Below, piece after piece: positions 52,802-60,851 of a DNA stretch of 64,000 nt. Numbering within the stretch: the stretch's first letter is position 1; each line of letters begins with the position of its first letter. The notes under the pieces are model-generated. The model was not told the DNA's origin and made no database searches. It saw only the letters and a list, made by a program, of their open reading frames with translations. Location of the stretch: contig UQTI01000002.1 of NCBI GenBank assembly GCA_900543975.1, positions 13,056 to 77,055 on the forward strand, in the 5' to 3' direction. The position numbers and the translations under genes were made by a program. Source of the stretch: an uncultured Prevotella sp. (GTDB taxonomy: Bacteria > Bacteroidota > Bacteroidia > Bacteroidales > Bacteroidaceae).

Positions 52802-54724
52802 TTATAACCATTTCAGTCGCAACGAGTTGAGTACCACGCTCACGCTCGAGAAAGCCATTAACGCGCTTGCCCACATGGGCGTAATTTGGAAATTAATGTC
52901 AAAGAGATAGAGCGCTCCAGCTGCTAACGGAATGCACACGAGGTTGTAGATAAACGCCCAGAAGAGGTTCTGCCAAATCATACGAACCGTGCGTCTGCTC
53001 ATGTTTACAGCTTCGGGAAGAGCCATAAGGTCGTTTCCCATGAGCGTAACCTGTGCCACGTCCATAGCCACGTCTGTGCCTCTGCCAATCGCTATGCCCA
53101 CATCGGCTGTGGCAAGCGCCTGGGTGTCGTTTATGCCGTCTCCAACCATTGCCACAATCTTACCTTCTTGTTGTAGCTGACTAACAAGCTTTTGCTTGTC
53201 GTCGGGCCGTACCTCGCTTCTGTAATGTTCTATTCCTGCTTTCTCTGCCCAATAGTGCGCTGCGGCTTCCTTGTCGCCGCTCATCATGAACACATCTATT
53301 CCTTCTTCCTTAAGACGCGCCATGGCTTTGGCGGCATTGGGCTTAAGCTGCTCACGCTCCTCAAACGCTATATTGTCTGCCTTGGTAAAATCGATGTTGG
53401 GGTTGGGGATGGTCAGCGTGCCAGTCTTGTCTATGACAAGGGCGTTGACTTTACGCATGTTCTCAAGGGCAGAAGCGTCCTTGATAAGAATTTGTTTCTG
53501 GGCAGCTTTGCCCATGCCCACCATCAAGGCTGTTGGTGTGGCAAGGCCCATGGCACAGGGACAGGCTACAACAAGAACTGAAACGGCAGACAAGATGGCG
53601 TGGGGTAGGGCGGCGTTGCCACCAATGGCCCACCAAGCGAGGAACGTAATGAGAGCTATGGTTGCCACGACAGGCACAAACACCATGGCAGCTTTGTCGA
53701 CGATACGTTGAACGGGGGCCTTACTGCCCTGAGCTTCTTGCACCATGCGTATGATAGTTGCCAAGGCTGTGTCTTCGCCAATCTGCTGCGCTCGCATGCA
53801 CAGTTTGCCTTGACTGGGAATGGTGCCTGCAAGAACCTTGGAGCCTGCACGCTTCTCGGCAGGTGTGGGCTCGCCGCTAATCATCGACTCGTCCACATAA
53901 GCTGCATCGGAGGTCATGAAACTCTCTGCCTTGGTCACGATGCCGTCGACAGGAATTTTCTCGCCAGCTCTCACCTCTATAATGTCGCCTTTAGAGATTG
54001 TGGACAATGGCACCTCTTCCGTTGATGTGCCGTTGACAAGACGTGCGGTTTTAGGTCGTAAACCCATGAGCTGGCGTATGCTGCTCGCTGTGCCGTCCTT
54101 GGCGCGTTCCTCAAGACAACGGCCTGTGAGGACGAAGGTTATGATCATGACGGAGGTGTCAAAATAAGTGTGCCATTCTATGCCGCGGGCTCCCCACGTC
54201 TCGTCGCCCCAAAAGGTGTTGAACGTGCTGAAGAGAAAAGCTATGAGGGTGCTAAAAGCAACAAGCGTGTCCATGTTGGCAGAACCGTGGAGCAACTGTC
54301 GCCATGCCGACACATAGAATTGTCGACCGCACCAATAGATGTTTATGAAAGCTATGATAAGACAAATCTGGTTCGTGAAGGCTATGTTGCTGCTTGTTAG
54401 ATCTATCCACCCCATGCTTATAGACATGACCAATATAGAGAAAATCCATGATATAACGGTCTTGCGTCTGAGGATGGAAAACTCACGGCGGTTTATCTCA
54501 TCGGCGCTTCGTCCTGTTTCTATGACAAGGTCATAACCTGCCTTGCTTATCTCGCGTTTCATGTCCTCAAGGGATATCTCCTTTGGGTCGTAGTCTACTA
54601 ATGCTGTGCGTGTGGCCAAAGACACGTTGGCTTCATTTACGCCTTTTAGCGAATTGAGCTTTCGCTCTACATGAGCCGAACAGGCTGAGCAAGCCATGCC
54701 TATGACCGGTATTGTTTTCTTCAT
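52802..54724 (-). CDS. Copper-type P1B ATPase lacking most of the N-domain
   Basis: 640 residues. N-terminal HMA domain with GMACSACS (9-16), eight or so membrane segments, the ion-site CPC (388-390), phosphorylated Asp in DKTGT (432) and GDGINDTQAL (528-537). Only 51 residues separate DKTGT from the P-domain GDK (483), whereas about 150 is usual, and the SEHP motif of the ATP-binding N-domain is absent. The frame is unbroken, so the loss is not a recent frameshift. The CPC and HMA features suggest Cu(I) transport; a Fur-type regulator gene lies 112 bp upstream. Confidence 0.87.
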   Translation of the reverse strand: MKKTIPVIGMACSACSAHVERKLNSLKGVNEANVSLATRTALVDYDPKEISLEDMKREISKAGYDLVIETGRSADEINRREFSILRRKTVISWIFSILVMSISMGWIDLTSSNIAFTNQICLIIAFINIYWCGRQFYVSAWRQLLHGSANMDTLVAFSTLIAFLFSTFNTFWGDETWGARGIEWHTYFDTSVMIITFVLTGRCLEERAKDGTASSIRQLMGLRPKTARLVNGTSTEEVPLSTISKGDIIEVRAGEKIPVDGIVTKAESFMTSDAAYVDESMISGEPTPAEKRAGSKVLAGTIPSQGKLCMRAQQIGEDTALATIIRMVQEAQGSKAPVQRIVDKAAMVFVPVVATIALITFLAWWAIGGNAALPHAILSAVSVLVVACPCAMGLATPTALMVGMGKAAQKQILIKDASALENMRKVNALVIDKTGTLTIPNPNIDFTKADNIAFEEREQLKPNAAKAMARLKEEGIDVFMMSGDKEAAAHYWAEKAGIEHYRSEVRPDDKQKLVSQLQQEGKIVAMVGDGINDTQALATADVGIAIGRGTDVAMDVAQVTLMGNDLMALPEAVNMSRRTVRMIWQNLFWAFIYNLVCIPLAAGALYLFDINFQITPMWASALMAFSSVSVVLNSLRLKWL

Positions 54725-54761
54725 AATAATAATCTTGTAAAAACTGTTTTTATAGAGATAT

Positions 54762-54807
54762 TGTTGTTTGAGGTGTTGTCGTTCGAAATGTTGTTTGAGG
54801 TGTTGTC
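54762..54807. repeat. 19-bp direct repeat between fur-type and ATPase genes
   Basis: TGTTGTTTGAGGTGTTGTC occurs at 54762-54780 and 54789-54807. It lies in the fur-ATPase spacer. Confidence 0.7.
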
Positions 54808-54836
54808 AAGCTGTTGTTGATAGGGATATTTCTTAG

Positions 54837-55271
54837 TTATCCTTTTCTCTTCTTGCTACATTTCTCACATTGTCCTTTGATTACGAAAGACATGGAGCGG
54901 GCAACGAAGCCAGAGGGTAGAGAGAACTGAGGTACATGGATGTCGTCAAGACAGAACGACTGGTGGCATGTCTCACAATAAAAATGAATGTGCCCGTCGT
55001 TATGGTGGCAGGCACCATCGTTGGCACAAAGCTCATAGTTGAGGAGGCCACGGCCATCTTCAAACGCATGAACAACATCGTGTTCGAGGAAGAGCGTGAG
55101 TACACGGAAAATGCTCGACTTGTCCATGTTCGGCATTGCCGCCTCTAAAGAGGAAAGGCTCATGGGGCGCTGTTCTTCTTCGAGCTTTTTCAGCACAAGA
55201 ATTCGGTTTGCTGTTGCTCCAACACCTTTGTGTCTTAATCTTATAATTGCTTCTTCTTGCTTCATCTTCAT
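54837..55271 (-). CDS. Fur family transcriptional regulator
   Basis: 144 residues from ATG 55271; 55265 is an equally possible start. Winged helix then dimer domain: GVGATANRILVLKKL, MDKSSIFRVLTLF, HIHFYCETCHQSFCLDD with a CxxC, and a second CEKC near the end, together a structural zinc site. The His/Asp-rich HHNDGHIHF segment is a regulatory metal site. Fur, Zur and PerR types cannot be told apart here. It precedes the copper-type ATPase gene on the same strand. Confidence 0.88.
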   Translation of the reverse strand: MKMKQEEAIIRLRHKGVGATANRILVLKKLEEEQRPMSLSSLEAAMPNMDKSSIFRVLTLFLEHDVVHAFEDGRGLLNYELCANDGACHHNDGHIHFYCETCHQSFCLDDIHVPQFSLPSGFVARSMSFVIKGQCEKCSKKRKG

Positions 55272-55365
55272 CGCTTTTTTAAAAAACAAGCCATTGACGC
55301 TTGTCTGTGACTGCAAAATTAATCATTTTTTCCTTTATTTTTCACATCGTTCCAATAATTATTGC

Positions 55366-55373
55366 TAACTTTG
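55366..55373 (+). promoter_or_regulatory. Predicted -7 box of the nuo operon
   Basis: TAACTTTG, 74 bp before the nuoA ATG; -33 element weak. Confidence 0.6.
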
Positions 55374-55447
55374 CAAACTGAAAATTGCAATTCACATATT
55401 TAAAGAATATTCTACGCGAAGACAAAAAATTATTGTTTTAATATTTT

Positions 55448-55801
55448 ATGAACTTTTCTATTTTATTTATCACAGTCATCTTGACGGCTGTTGTATTGGT
55501 AGTGGGTGCATACGTTGTTGCAAAACTCGTAGGTCCGCGTTCGTACAACCCGGTAAAGGGTCAACCGTTTGAGTGTGGTATCCCGACACGTGGAACATCT
55601 TGGATTCCTGTGCATGTGGGCTACTATCTCTTCGCCATCCTTTTCCTGATGTTCGACATCGAGACCCTGTTCCTCTATCCATGGGCAGTTGTAGTCAAGC
55701 GGTTTGGAGTCATGGCTCTTGCGAGCGTTGGCTTCTTTATGCTGGTATTGGTATTTGGCCTTGCTTACGCATGGCGGAAAGGAGCGTTGGAATGGAAGTA
55801 A
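55448..55801 (+). CDS. nuoA: NADH-quinone oxidoreductase subunit A
   Basis: 117 residues with three membrane segments; VGPRSYNPVKGQPFECGIP and the FDIETLFLYPWAV motif are diagnostic. Membrane subunit at the hinge of complex I. It starts the operon; nuoB overlaps its end. Confidence 0.96.
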   Translation: MNFSILFITVILTAVVLVVGAYVVAKLVGPRSYNPVKGQPFECGIPTRGTSWIPVHVGYYLFAILFLMFDIETLFLYPWAVVVKRFGVMALASVGFFMLVLVFGLAYAWRKGALEWK

Positions 55802-56508
55802 GAAAACCTGTAATCAAGAGTATTCCTTACGATGAGTTCAAGGACAATGCAAGCCTTGAAAAAATCGTGGACGAGCTCCATGAGGGAGGCGTCAATGTGA
55901 TTGTTGGCTCGCTTGACCAGGCTATCAACTGGGGTCGTTCCAACTCTCTGTGGTCATTAACATTCGGTACATCATGCTGTGGCATTGAGTTTATGGCTGT
56001 GGGCTGTGCCCGCTACGACTTCTCACGCTTCGGCTTCGAGGTAACCCGTAACTCTCCACGTCAGGCAGACCTTATAATGTGTGCCGGTACCATCACCAAC
56101 AAGATGGCTCCTGTCTTCAAGCGTCTCTATGACGAGATGGCAGAACCTAAGTATGTTGTGGCTGTTGGCGGTTGCGCTATTAGCGGCGGTCCGTTCAAAA
56201 AATCATACAACGTGGTGCGCGGAATCTCTGAGATTGTGCCTGTCGACGTGTATGTGCCTGGCTGTCCTCCACGCCCAGAGGCTATCCTCTATGGCATGAT
56301 GCAGCTCCAGCGCAAGGTGAAGGTTGAGAAATTCTTCGGTGGTGCAAACCACAAGATGAATAGCGAGGAGAAGGATCTCTCTATGTCGAAGGGCGGTCTC
56401 CACGGATTAAGCAACGAGGCGCTCGCCGGCGAGAAGAAGCACGAGACCATTGTTGTGAACAATGTGCCCGAGAACTTCGACGCGAAGAAAGATCTACTAA
56501 CTGACTAA
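55792..56508 (+). CDS. nuoB: NADH-quinone oxidoreductase subunit B
   Basis: 238 residues from ATG 55792, overlapping the nuoA stop by ten bases; an ATG at 55771 is an alternative. FGTSCCGIEFMAVGCARYD and GCAISGGPF, then VPGCPPRPEAI, give the N2 cluster Cys. The C-terminal ~55 residues (KDLSMSKGGLHGL...) are an extra tail compared with E. coli. N2 passes electrons to quinone. Confidence 0.95.
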   Translation: MEVRKPVIKSIPYDEFKDNASLEKIVDELHEGGVNVIVGSLDQAINWGRSNSLWSLTFGTSCCGIEFMAVGCARYDFSRFGFEVTRNSPRQADLIMCAGTITNKMAPVFKRLYDEMAEPKYVVAVGGCAISGGPFKKSYNVVRGISEIVPVDVYVPGCPPRPEAILYGMMQLQRKVKVEKFFGGANHKMNSEEKDLSMSKGGLHGLSNEALAGEKKHETIVVNNVPENFDAKKDLLTD

Positions 56509-56526
56509 TATAATAAGGTGTAAAAT

Positions 56527-58098
56527 ATGAAACTTGAAAATATTGAACTCTCATTTGACAATTTCTCAAGTGAGATGTCGAAACTGAAGAACCAGAAACA
56601 TTTCGACTACCTTGTTACTATCATCGGTGAAGATTTTGGTGAAGAAGGTTTGGGATGTATTTACATCCTTGAGAATACTGACAACAACGAGCGTTGCTCG
56701 GTTAAGACAATAGCAAAGAAGGTTGATGGTAGCGACGTGATTCCAACGGTCATTAACCTGTGGAAGAGTGCTGACCTCTTGGAGCGTGAGGTTTACGACT
56801 TCGTAGGCATTAAGTTCCTTGGCCATCCCGACATGCGCCGCCTGTTCCTCCGTACCGATTTTAACGGATATCCCCTGCGTAAAGACTTTGATATGAGTCC
56901 TGAGGCAAACCAGTTCCCGTTGACAGATGAACCTGAAAGCGACTTTACCGTAGAGTATTCGCTTAACGAGGACGGACACCTTGTGGCAACAAAGAAGCGC
57001 CTATTCGAAGACGACGACTTTGTTGTGAACATCGGTCCTAACCACCCCTCTACACACGGCGTGCTCCGTTTGCAGACTGTGCTTAACGGCGAGAAGGTGA
57101 AGCGTATCTATCCGCACCTCGGATACATTCATCGTGGCATAGAGAAAATGTGGGAAGGTATGACCTATCCGCAGACTCTTGCTCTGACAGACCGTCTCAA
57201 CTACCTGTCGGCTATGATGCACCGCCACGCGCTCGTGGGCGTCATTGAAGAGGCTATGGGTGTGGAACTTTCTGACCGCATTCATTATATCCGTACGATT
57301 ATGGATGAGCTCCAGCGTATCGACTCTCACTTGCTCTACCTCGGATGTACCGCTCAGGACCTCGGCGCTCTTACCGCCTTCCTCTACTGCATGCGCGATC
57401 GTGAGCATGTGCTTAACGTTATGGAGGAGACAACAGGTGGACGCCTTATCCAAAACTACTATCGCATAGGCGGTCTTCAGGCTGATATCGATCCTAAGTT
57501 TGTTGAGAACACAAAGAAGCTCTGTGCTTATCTTCGTCCGAAGATTCAGGAGTATCTCGACGTGTTTGGCGATAACGTAATTACTCATAACCGTCTTGTG
57601 GGTGTCGGACCTATGGATCTTGAAGATTGTATCAACTATGGCGTGACAGGTCCTGCTGGACGTGCCGCTGGATGGAAGAACGACACTCGTAAGCGTCATC
57701 CTTATGACCTCTACGACAAGGTAGAGTGGAATGAGATTACGATGACAGGTTGTGACTCAATGGATCGTTACTACTGCCACATCAAGGAGCTTTACGAGAG
57801 TCTTAACATCATTGAGCAGCTCATCGACAACATTCCTGAAGGCGAGTTCTACATCAAGCAGAAGCCTATTATCAAGGTGCCAGAAGGACAATGGTATTTC
57901 TCTGTTGAGGGTGCCAGCGGCGAGTTTGGTGTTTACCTCGATTCAAAGGGCGACAAGAGTCCGTATCGCATGAAGATGCGTCCCATGGGTCTCACACTTA
58001 CAGGAGCTCTCGACCCGATGCTTCGTGGACAGAAGATTGCCGACCTTATCACAACAGGTGCTGCTATCGACTTCGTGATTCCTGACATCGACCGTTAA
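56527..58098 (+). CDS. nuoCD: NADH-quinone oxidoreductase fused subunits C/D
   Basis: 523 residues. The NuoC part (to about 145) has VEREVYDFVGIKFLGHPDMRR-type WKSADLLEREVYD; the NuoD part starts with VNIGPNHPSTHGVLR and has PHLGYIHRGIEKM and DRLNYLSAMM. Fusion of C and D occurs in several bacteria and is the rule in Bacteroidetes. Quinone-site scaffold of the peripheral arm. Confidence 0.96.
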   Translation: MKLENIELSFDNFSSEMSKLKNQKHFDYLVTIIGEDFGEEGLGCIYILENTDNNERCSVKTIAKKVDGSDVIPTVINLWKSADLLEREVYDFVGIKFLGHPDMRRLFLRTDFNGYPLRKDFDMSPEANQFPLTDEPESDFTVEYSLNEDGHLVATKKRLFEDDDFVVNIGPNHPSTHGVLRLQTVLNGEKVKRIYPHLGYIHRGIEKMWEGMTYPQTLALTDRLNYLSAMMHRHALVGVIEEAMGVELSDRIHYIRTIMDELQRIDSHLLYLGCTAQDLGALTAFLYCMRDREHVLNVMEETTGGRLIQNYYRIGGLQADIDPKFVENTKKLCAYLRPKIQEYLDVFGDNVITHNRLVGVGPMDLEDCINYGVTGPAGRAAGWKNDTRKRHPYDLYDKVEWNEITMTGCDSMDRYYCHIKELYESLNIIEQLIDNIPEGEFYIKQKPIIKVPEGQWYFSVEGASGEFGVYLDSKGDKSPYRMKMRPMGLTLTGALDPMLRGQKIADLITTGAAIDFVIPDIDR

Positions 58099-58104
58099 TA
58101 GGAA

Positions 58105-58350
58105 TGTTGAATTTTGAATGTTGTAATCGGCTTTGCCGCTTGCCAGATCAAGAATTTTGAATTGTCGGCTTCGCCGATGAAGAGTTAGGATTTTTGAATG
58201 TTGAATTAGAATGTTGAATTTTGAATGTTGAATTCATAATTCACAACTCTCAATTCAAAATTGTGGCTTGCCACAATAATTCAAAACTCAAAACTCGAAA
58301 TTCAAAACTCGAAATTCAAAACTCACAACTCAAAAATCAAAATTTAAACA
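58105..58350. repeat. AT-rich, mirrored repeat spacer between nuoCD and nuoH
   Basis: TTGAATTTTGAATG words fill the first half, ATTCAAAACTC words (their rough complement) the second. Three small hairpins interrupt: CGGCTTTGCCG, CGGCTTCGCCG and GTGGCTTGCCAC. The region separates co-oriented nuo genes. Confidence 0.75.
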
Positions 58351-58352
58351 AA

Positions 58353-59438
58353 ATGTTTGACTTTAGTATAGTAACAAACTGGATTGACTCTCTCCTCCGA
58401 GTGACTCTCGGTCTTGGAGACTTTTGGTCAATACTGATCGAGTGTATCCTGGTGGGTGTCTGCATTCTTGCAGGTTACGCCGTCCTCGCTATCATCTTGA
58501 TCTTCATGGAGCGTAAGGTCTGCGCCTACTTCCAGTGCCGTCTCGGCCCGATGCGTGTAGGTCCTTGGGGCGTGTTCCAGGTGTTTGCCGACGTGTTGAA
58601 GATGCTCATCAAAGAGATTTTCTCTGTCGACGGTGCCGACAAACTGCTCTATTATGTCGCTCCCTTCCTTGTGATTATCGCATCTGTAGGCACATTCGCG
58701 TTCCTGCCTTGGAACAATGGTGCCGAGGTGCTCGACTTCAATGTAGGCCTCTTCCTTATGTCTGCCATCTCAAGTATCGGCATCGTGGGCATCTTTATGG
58801 CCGGTTGGGGTTCTAACAACAAGTATTCGGTGGTTTCTGCCATGCGTGGTGCCGTGCAGCTCATCTCTTACGAGATGTCGCTCGCACTATGTCTTATCAC
58901 AGCCGTTGTGCTCACAGGCACAATGCAGGTAAGCGGCATCGTTGAGGCACAGACAGGTGCGTTCGGATGGCTTATCTTCAAAGGCCACATTCCGGCAATC
59001 ATCGCGTTCCTCGTTTTCCTCGTAGCTGGTAACGCCGAGGCTAACCGTGGACCGTTCGACCTTGCTGAGGCTGAGAGTGAGCTTACTGCCGGTTACCATA
59101 CCGAGTATTCGGGCATGGGCTTCGGCTTCTACTATCTCGCCGAGTATCTTAACCTGTTCGTGGTTTCAGGAATTGCTTCTACCGTGTTCCTCGGTGGATG
59201 GGCTCCCTTCAACATAGGTGTGGCTGGCGTTGACAGCGTGCTCAACATGATTCCTGGCATCGTTTGGTTCCTGGGCAAAACATTTGCTGTCGTTTGGCTG
59301 CTTATGTGGGTGCGCTGGACATTCCCTCGTCTGCGTATCGACCAGATACTTAAACTTGAATGGAAGTATCTTATGCCGCTGTCGCTCATCAACTTAATTC
59401 TTATGACAGTAGTAGTGGCATTTGGCTTGCACTTCTAA
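58353..59438 (+). CDS. nuoH: NADH-quinone oxidoreductase subunit H
   Basis: 361 residues from ATG 58353; the longer frame would translate the repeat spacer. Membrane subunit of eight helices: FMERKVCAYFQCRLGPMRVGPWG, the quinone-channel motif AEANRGPFDLAEAESELTAGYHTEYSG, and a conserved late WVRWTFPRLRIDQ. It connects the Q-site with the proton channels. Confidence 0.96.
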   Translation: MFDFSIVTNWIDSLLRVTLGLGDFWSILIECILVGVCILAGYAVLAIILIFMERKVCAYFQCRLGPMRVGPWGVFQVFADVLKMLIKEIFSVDGADKLLYYVAPFLVIIASVGTFAFLPWNNGAEVLDFNVGLFLMSAISSIGIVGIFMAGWGSNNKYSVVSAMRGAVQLISYEMSLALCLITAVVLTGTMQVSGIVEAQTGAFGWLIFKGHIPAIIAFLVFLVAGNAEANRGPFDLAEAESELTAGYHTEYSGMGFGFYYLAEYLNLFVVSGIASTVFLGGWAPFNIGVAGVDSVLNMIPGIVWFLGKTFAVVWLLMWVRWTFPRLRIDQILKLEWKYLMPLSLINLILMTVVVAFGLHF

Positions 59439-59458
59439 AAAACACATTATTTATAACA

Positions 59459-59995
59459 ATGGAAGATAACAAAAAATCATATTTCGGAGAAATCGGGGCT
59501 GCCATGAAAACTCTCGCTGTGGGTATGAAAACCACTCTGCAAGAGTATTTCACTCCTAAGAGCACAGAGCAGTATCCTGAGAACCGCAAGACTACGCTGC
59601 ATGTGGCTGCACGCCATCGTGGACGTCTCGTCATGAACCGTGACGAAAACGGAAACGTGTTGTGTACAGCTTGTACGCTGTGTGAGAAGTCTTGCCCGAA
59701 CGGCACAATCAAGATTCTCTCTAAGATGGTAGAGAATCCTGAAACAGGACGCAAGAAGAAGCAACTTGTCGACTATCAGTATGACCTTGGCGACTGCATG
59801 TTCTGCGAGTTGTGTGTTAATGCATGCAACTTCGGTGCCATTAAGTTTGTAAACGATTTCGAAAACTCGGTGTTTGAACGTGATCAGCTTGTTCTGCATC
59901 TTGATAAGGAACACTACGAGGGTGGCTCGCTGCCAAACATTATTGATGGTGGTGCTGATTTCGAAATTGGAACGTTTAACACCAAAACCAAATAA
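59459..59995 (+). CDS. nuoI: NADH-quinone oxidoreductase subunit I
   Basis: 178 residues from ATG 59459. Two ferredoxin-type [4Fe-4S] motifs: CTACTLCEKSCPN and CMFCELCVNACNF. Electron path to NuoB. The spacing LCTACTLCEKSCP is family-like. It follows nuoH by 20 bp. Confidence 0.96.
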   Translation: MEDNKKSYFGEIGAAMKTLAVGMKTTLQEYFTPKSTEQYPENRKTTLHVAARHRGRLVMNRDENGNVLCTACTLCEKSCPNGTIKILSKMVENPETGRKKKQLVDYQYDLGDCMFCELCVNACNFGAIKFVNDFENSVFERDQLVLHLDKEHYEGGSLPNIIDGGADFEIGTFNTKTK

Positions 59996-60012
59996 GGAGT
60001 AAGATTACAGAT

Positions 60013-60531
60013 ATGGCAAGTTTAGTAATGTTTTGCATTCTGGCAGTTGTGATCCTTGGATCGGCTGTCATGTGCGTGATGACAAAGCGTATTATGCGCT
60101 CAATCACGTTCCTGCTTTTCGTGCTCCTCGGAGTGGCAGGCCTTTATTTCCTGCTCGACTATACCTACCTTGGTGCTGCCCAGATCAGCGTCTATGCTGG
60201 TGGCATGGTGATGATGTACATCTTTGCCGTGCAGCTTGTTAGCAAGCGCACCCTTCAGGGCTTGGTGGAGCGTGTTAAAGGAAGCCGTGCGCTCTCAGGC
60301 GCTCTGCTCTGCATCGTGGCTCTTGTTACCGTTGCTGGCATTCAGCTCAAGAACGGTTTCCTGAACCTCGCCACAACAGGTCATGAGGTGACAATGGAGA
60401 CCATCGGTCAGGCGCTGCTCGGTTCTGAAAAGTATCAGTATGTGTTGCCCTTCGAGTTCATTTCAGTTTTCCTGCTGGCTTGTATCGTTGGCGCAATTGT
60501 TGTTGCACGCAAAGAAAAGGAGGATAAATAA
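60013..60531 (+). CDS. nuoJ: NADH-quinone oxidoreductase subunit J
   Basis: 172 residues, five membrane segments; SITFLLFVLLGVAGLYFLLDYTYLGAAQISVYAGGMVMMYIFAVQLV is the conserved helix-three region. Membrane arm subunit. It follows nuoI by 17 bp. Confidence 0.95.
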   Translation: MASLVMFCILAVVILGSAVMCVMTKRIMRSITFLLFVLLGVAGLYFLLDYTYLGAAQISVYAGGMVMMYIFAVQLVSKRTLQGLVERVKGSRALSGALLCIVALVTVAGIQLKNGFLNLATTGHEVTMETIGQALLGSEKYQYVLPFEFISVFLLACIVGAIVVARKEKEDK

Positions 60532-60533
60532 TT

Positions 60534-60842
60534 ATGGTACCTGTAGAATGTTATTTTGTGCTCAGCGCACTCCTGTTCTTCATTGGTGTGTATGGTTTCA
60601 TCACACGCCGCAACCTGATAGCCATGCTCGTTTCTATAGAGCTCGTGCTCAACGCTGTAGACCTCAACTTTGCGGCTTTCAACCGCCTGCTCTTCACAGA
60701 ACAGTTTGAGGGCTTCTTCATGACGCTCTTCTCTATTGGCGTGAGCGCAGCAGAAAGTGCCGTTGCTATCGCGATTATTATCAACGTTTACCGCAATTTC
60801 CATAGCGATCAGGTGAACAGTATTGAAAACATGAAATATTAA
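60534..60842 (+). CDS. nuoK: NADH-quinone oxidoreductase subunit K
   Basis: 102 residues, three membrane segments, with conserved Glu in VSIELVLNAVDLNF and a second in ISAAESAVAIAI-like VSAAESAVAIAI. Two bases after nuoJ. Confidence 0.96.
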   Translation: MVPVECYFVLSALLFFIGVYGFITRRNLIAMLVSIELVLNAVDLNFAAFNRLLFTEQFEGFFMTLFSIGVSAAESAVAIAIIINVYRNFHSDQVNSIENMKY

Positions 60843-60851
60843 TTTTAGATT

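Noticed and set aside
58221..58352. 44-codon N-terminal extension of nuoH
   Set aside because: It would translate the low-complexity repeat spacer (NSKLKTRNSK type); the ATG at 58353 fits the NuoH family start.
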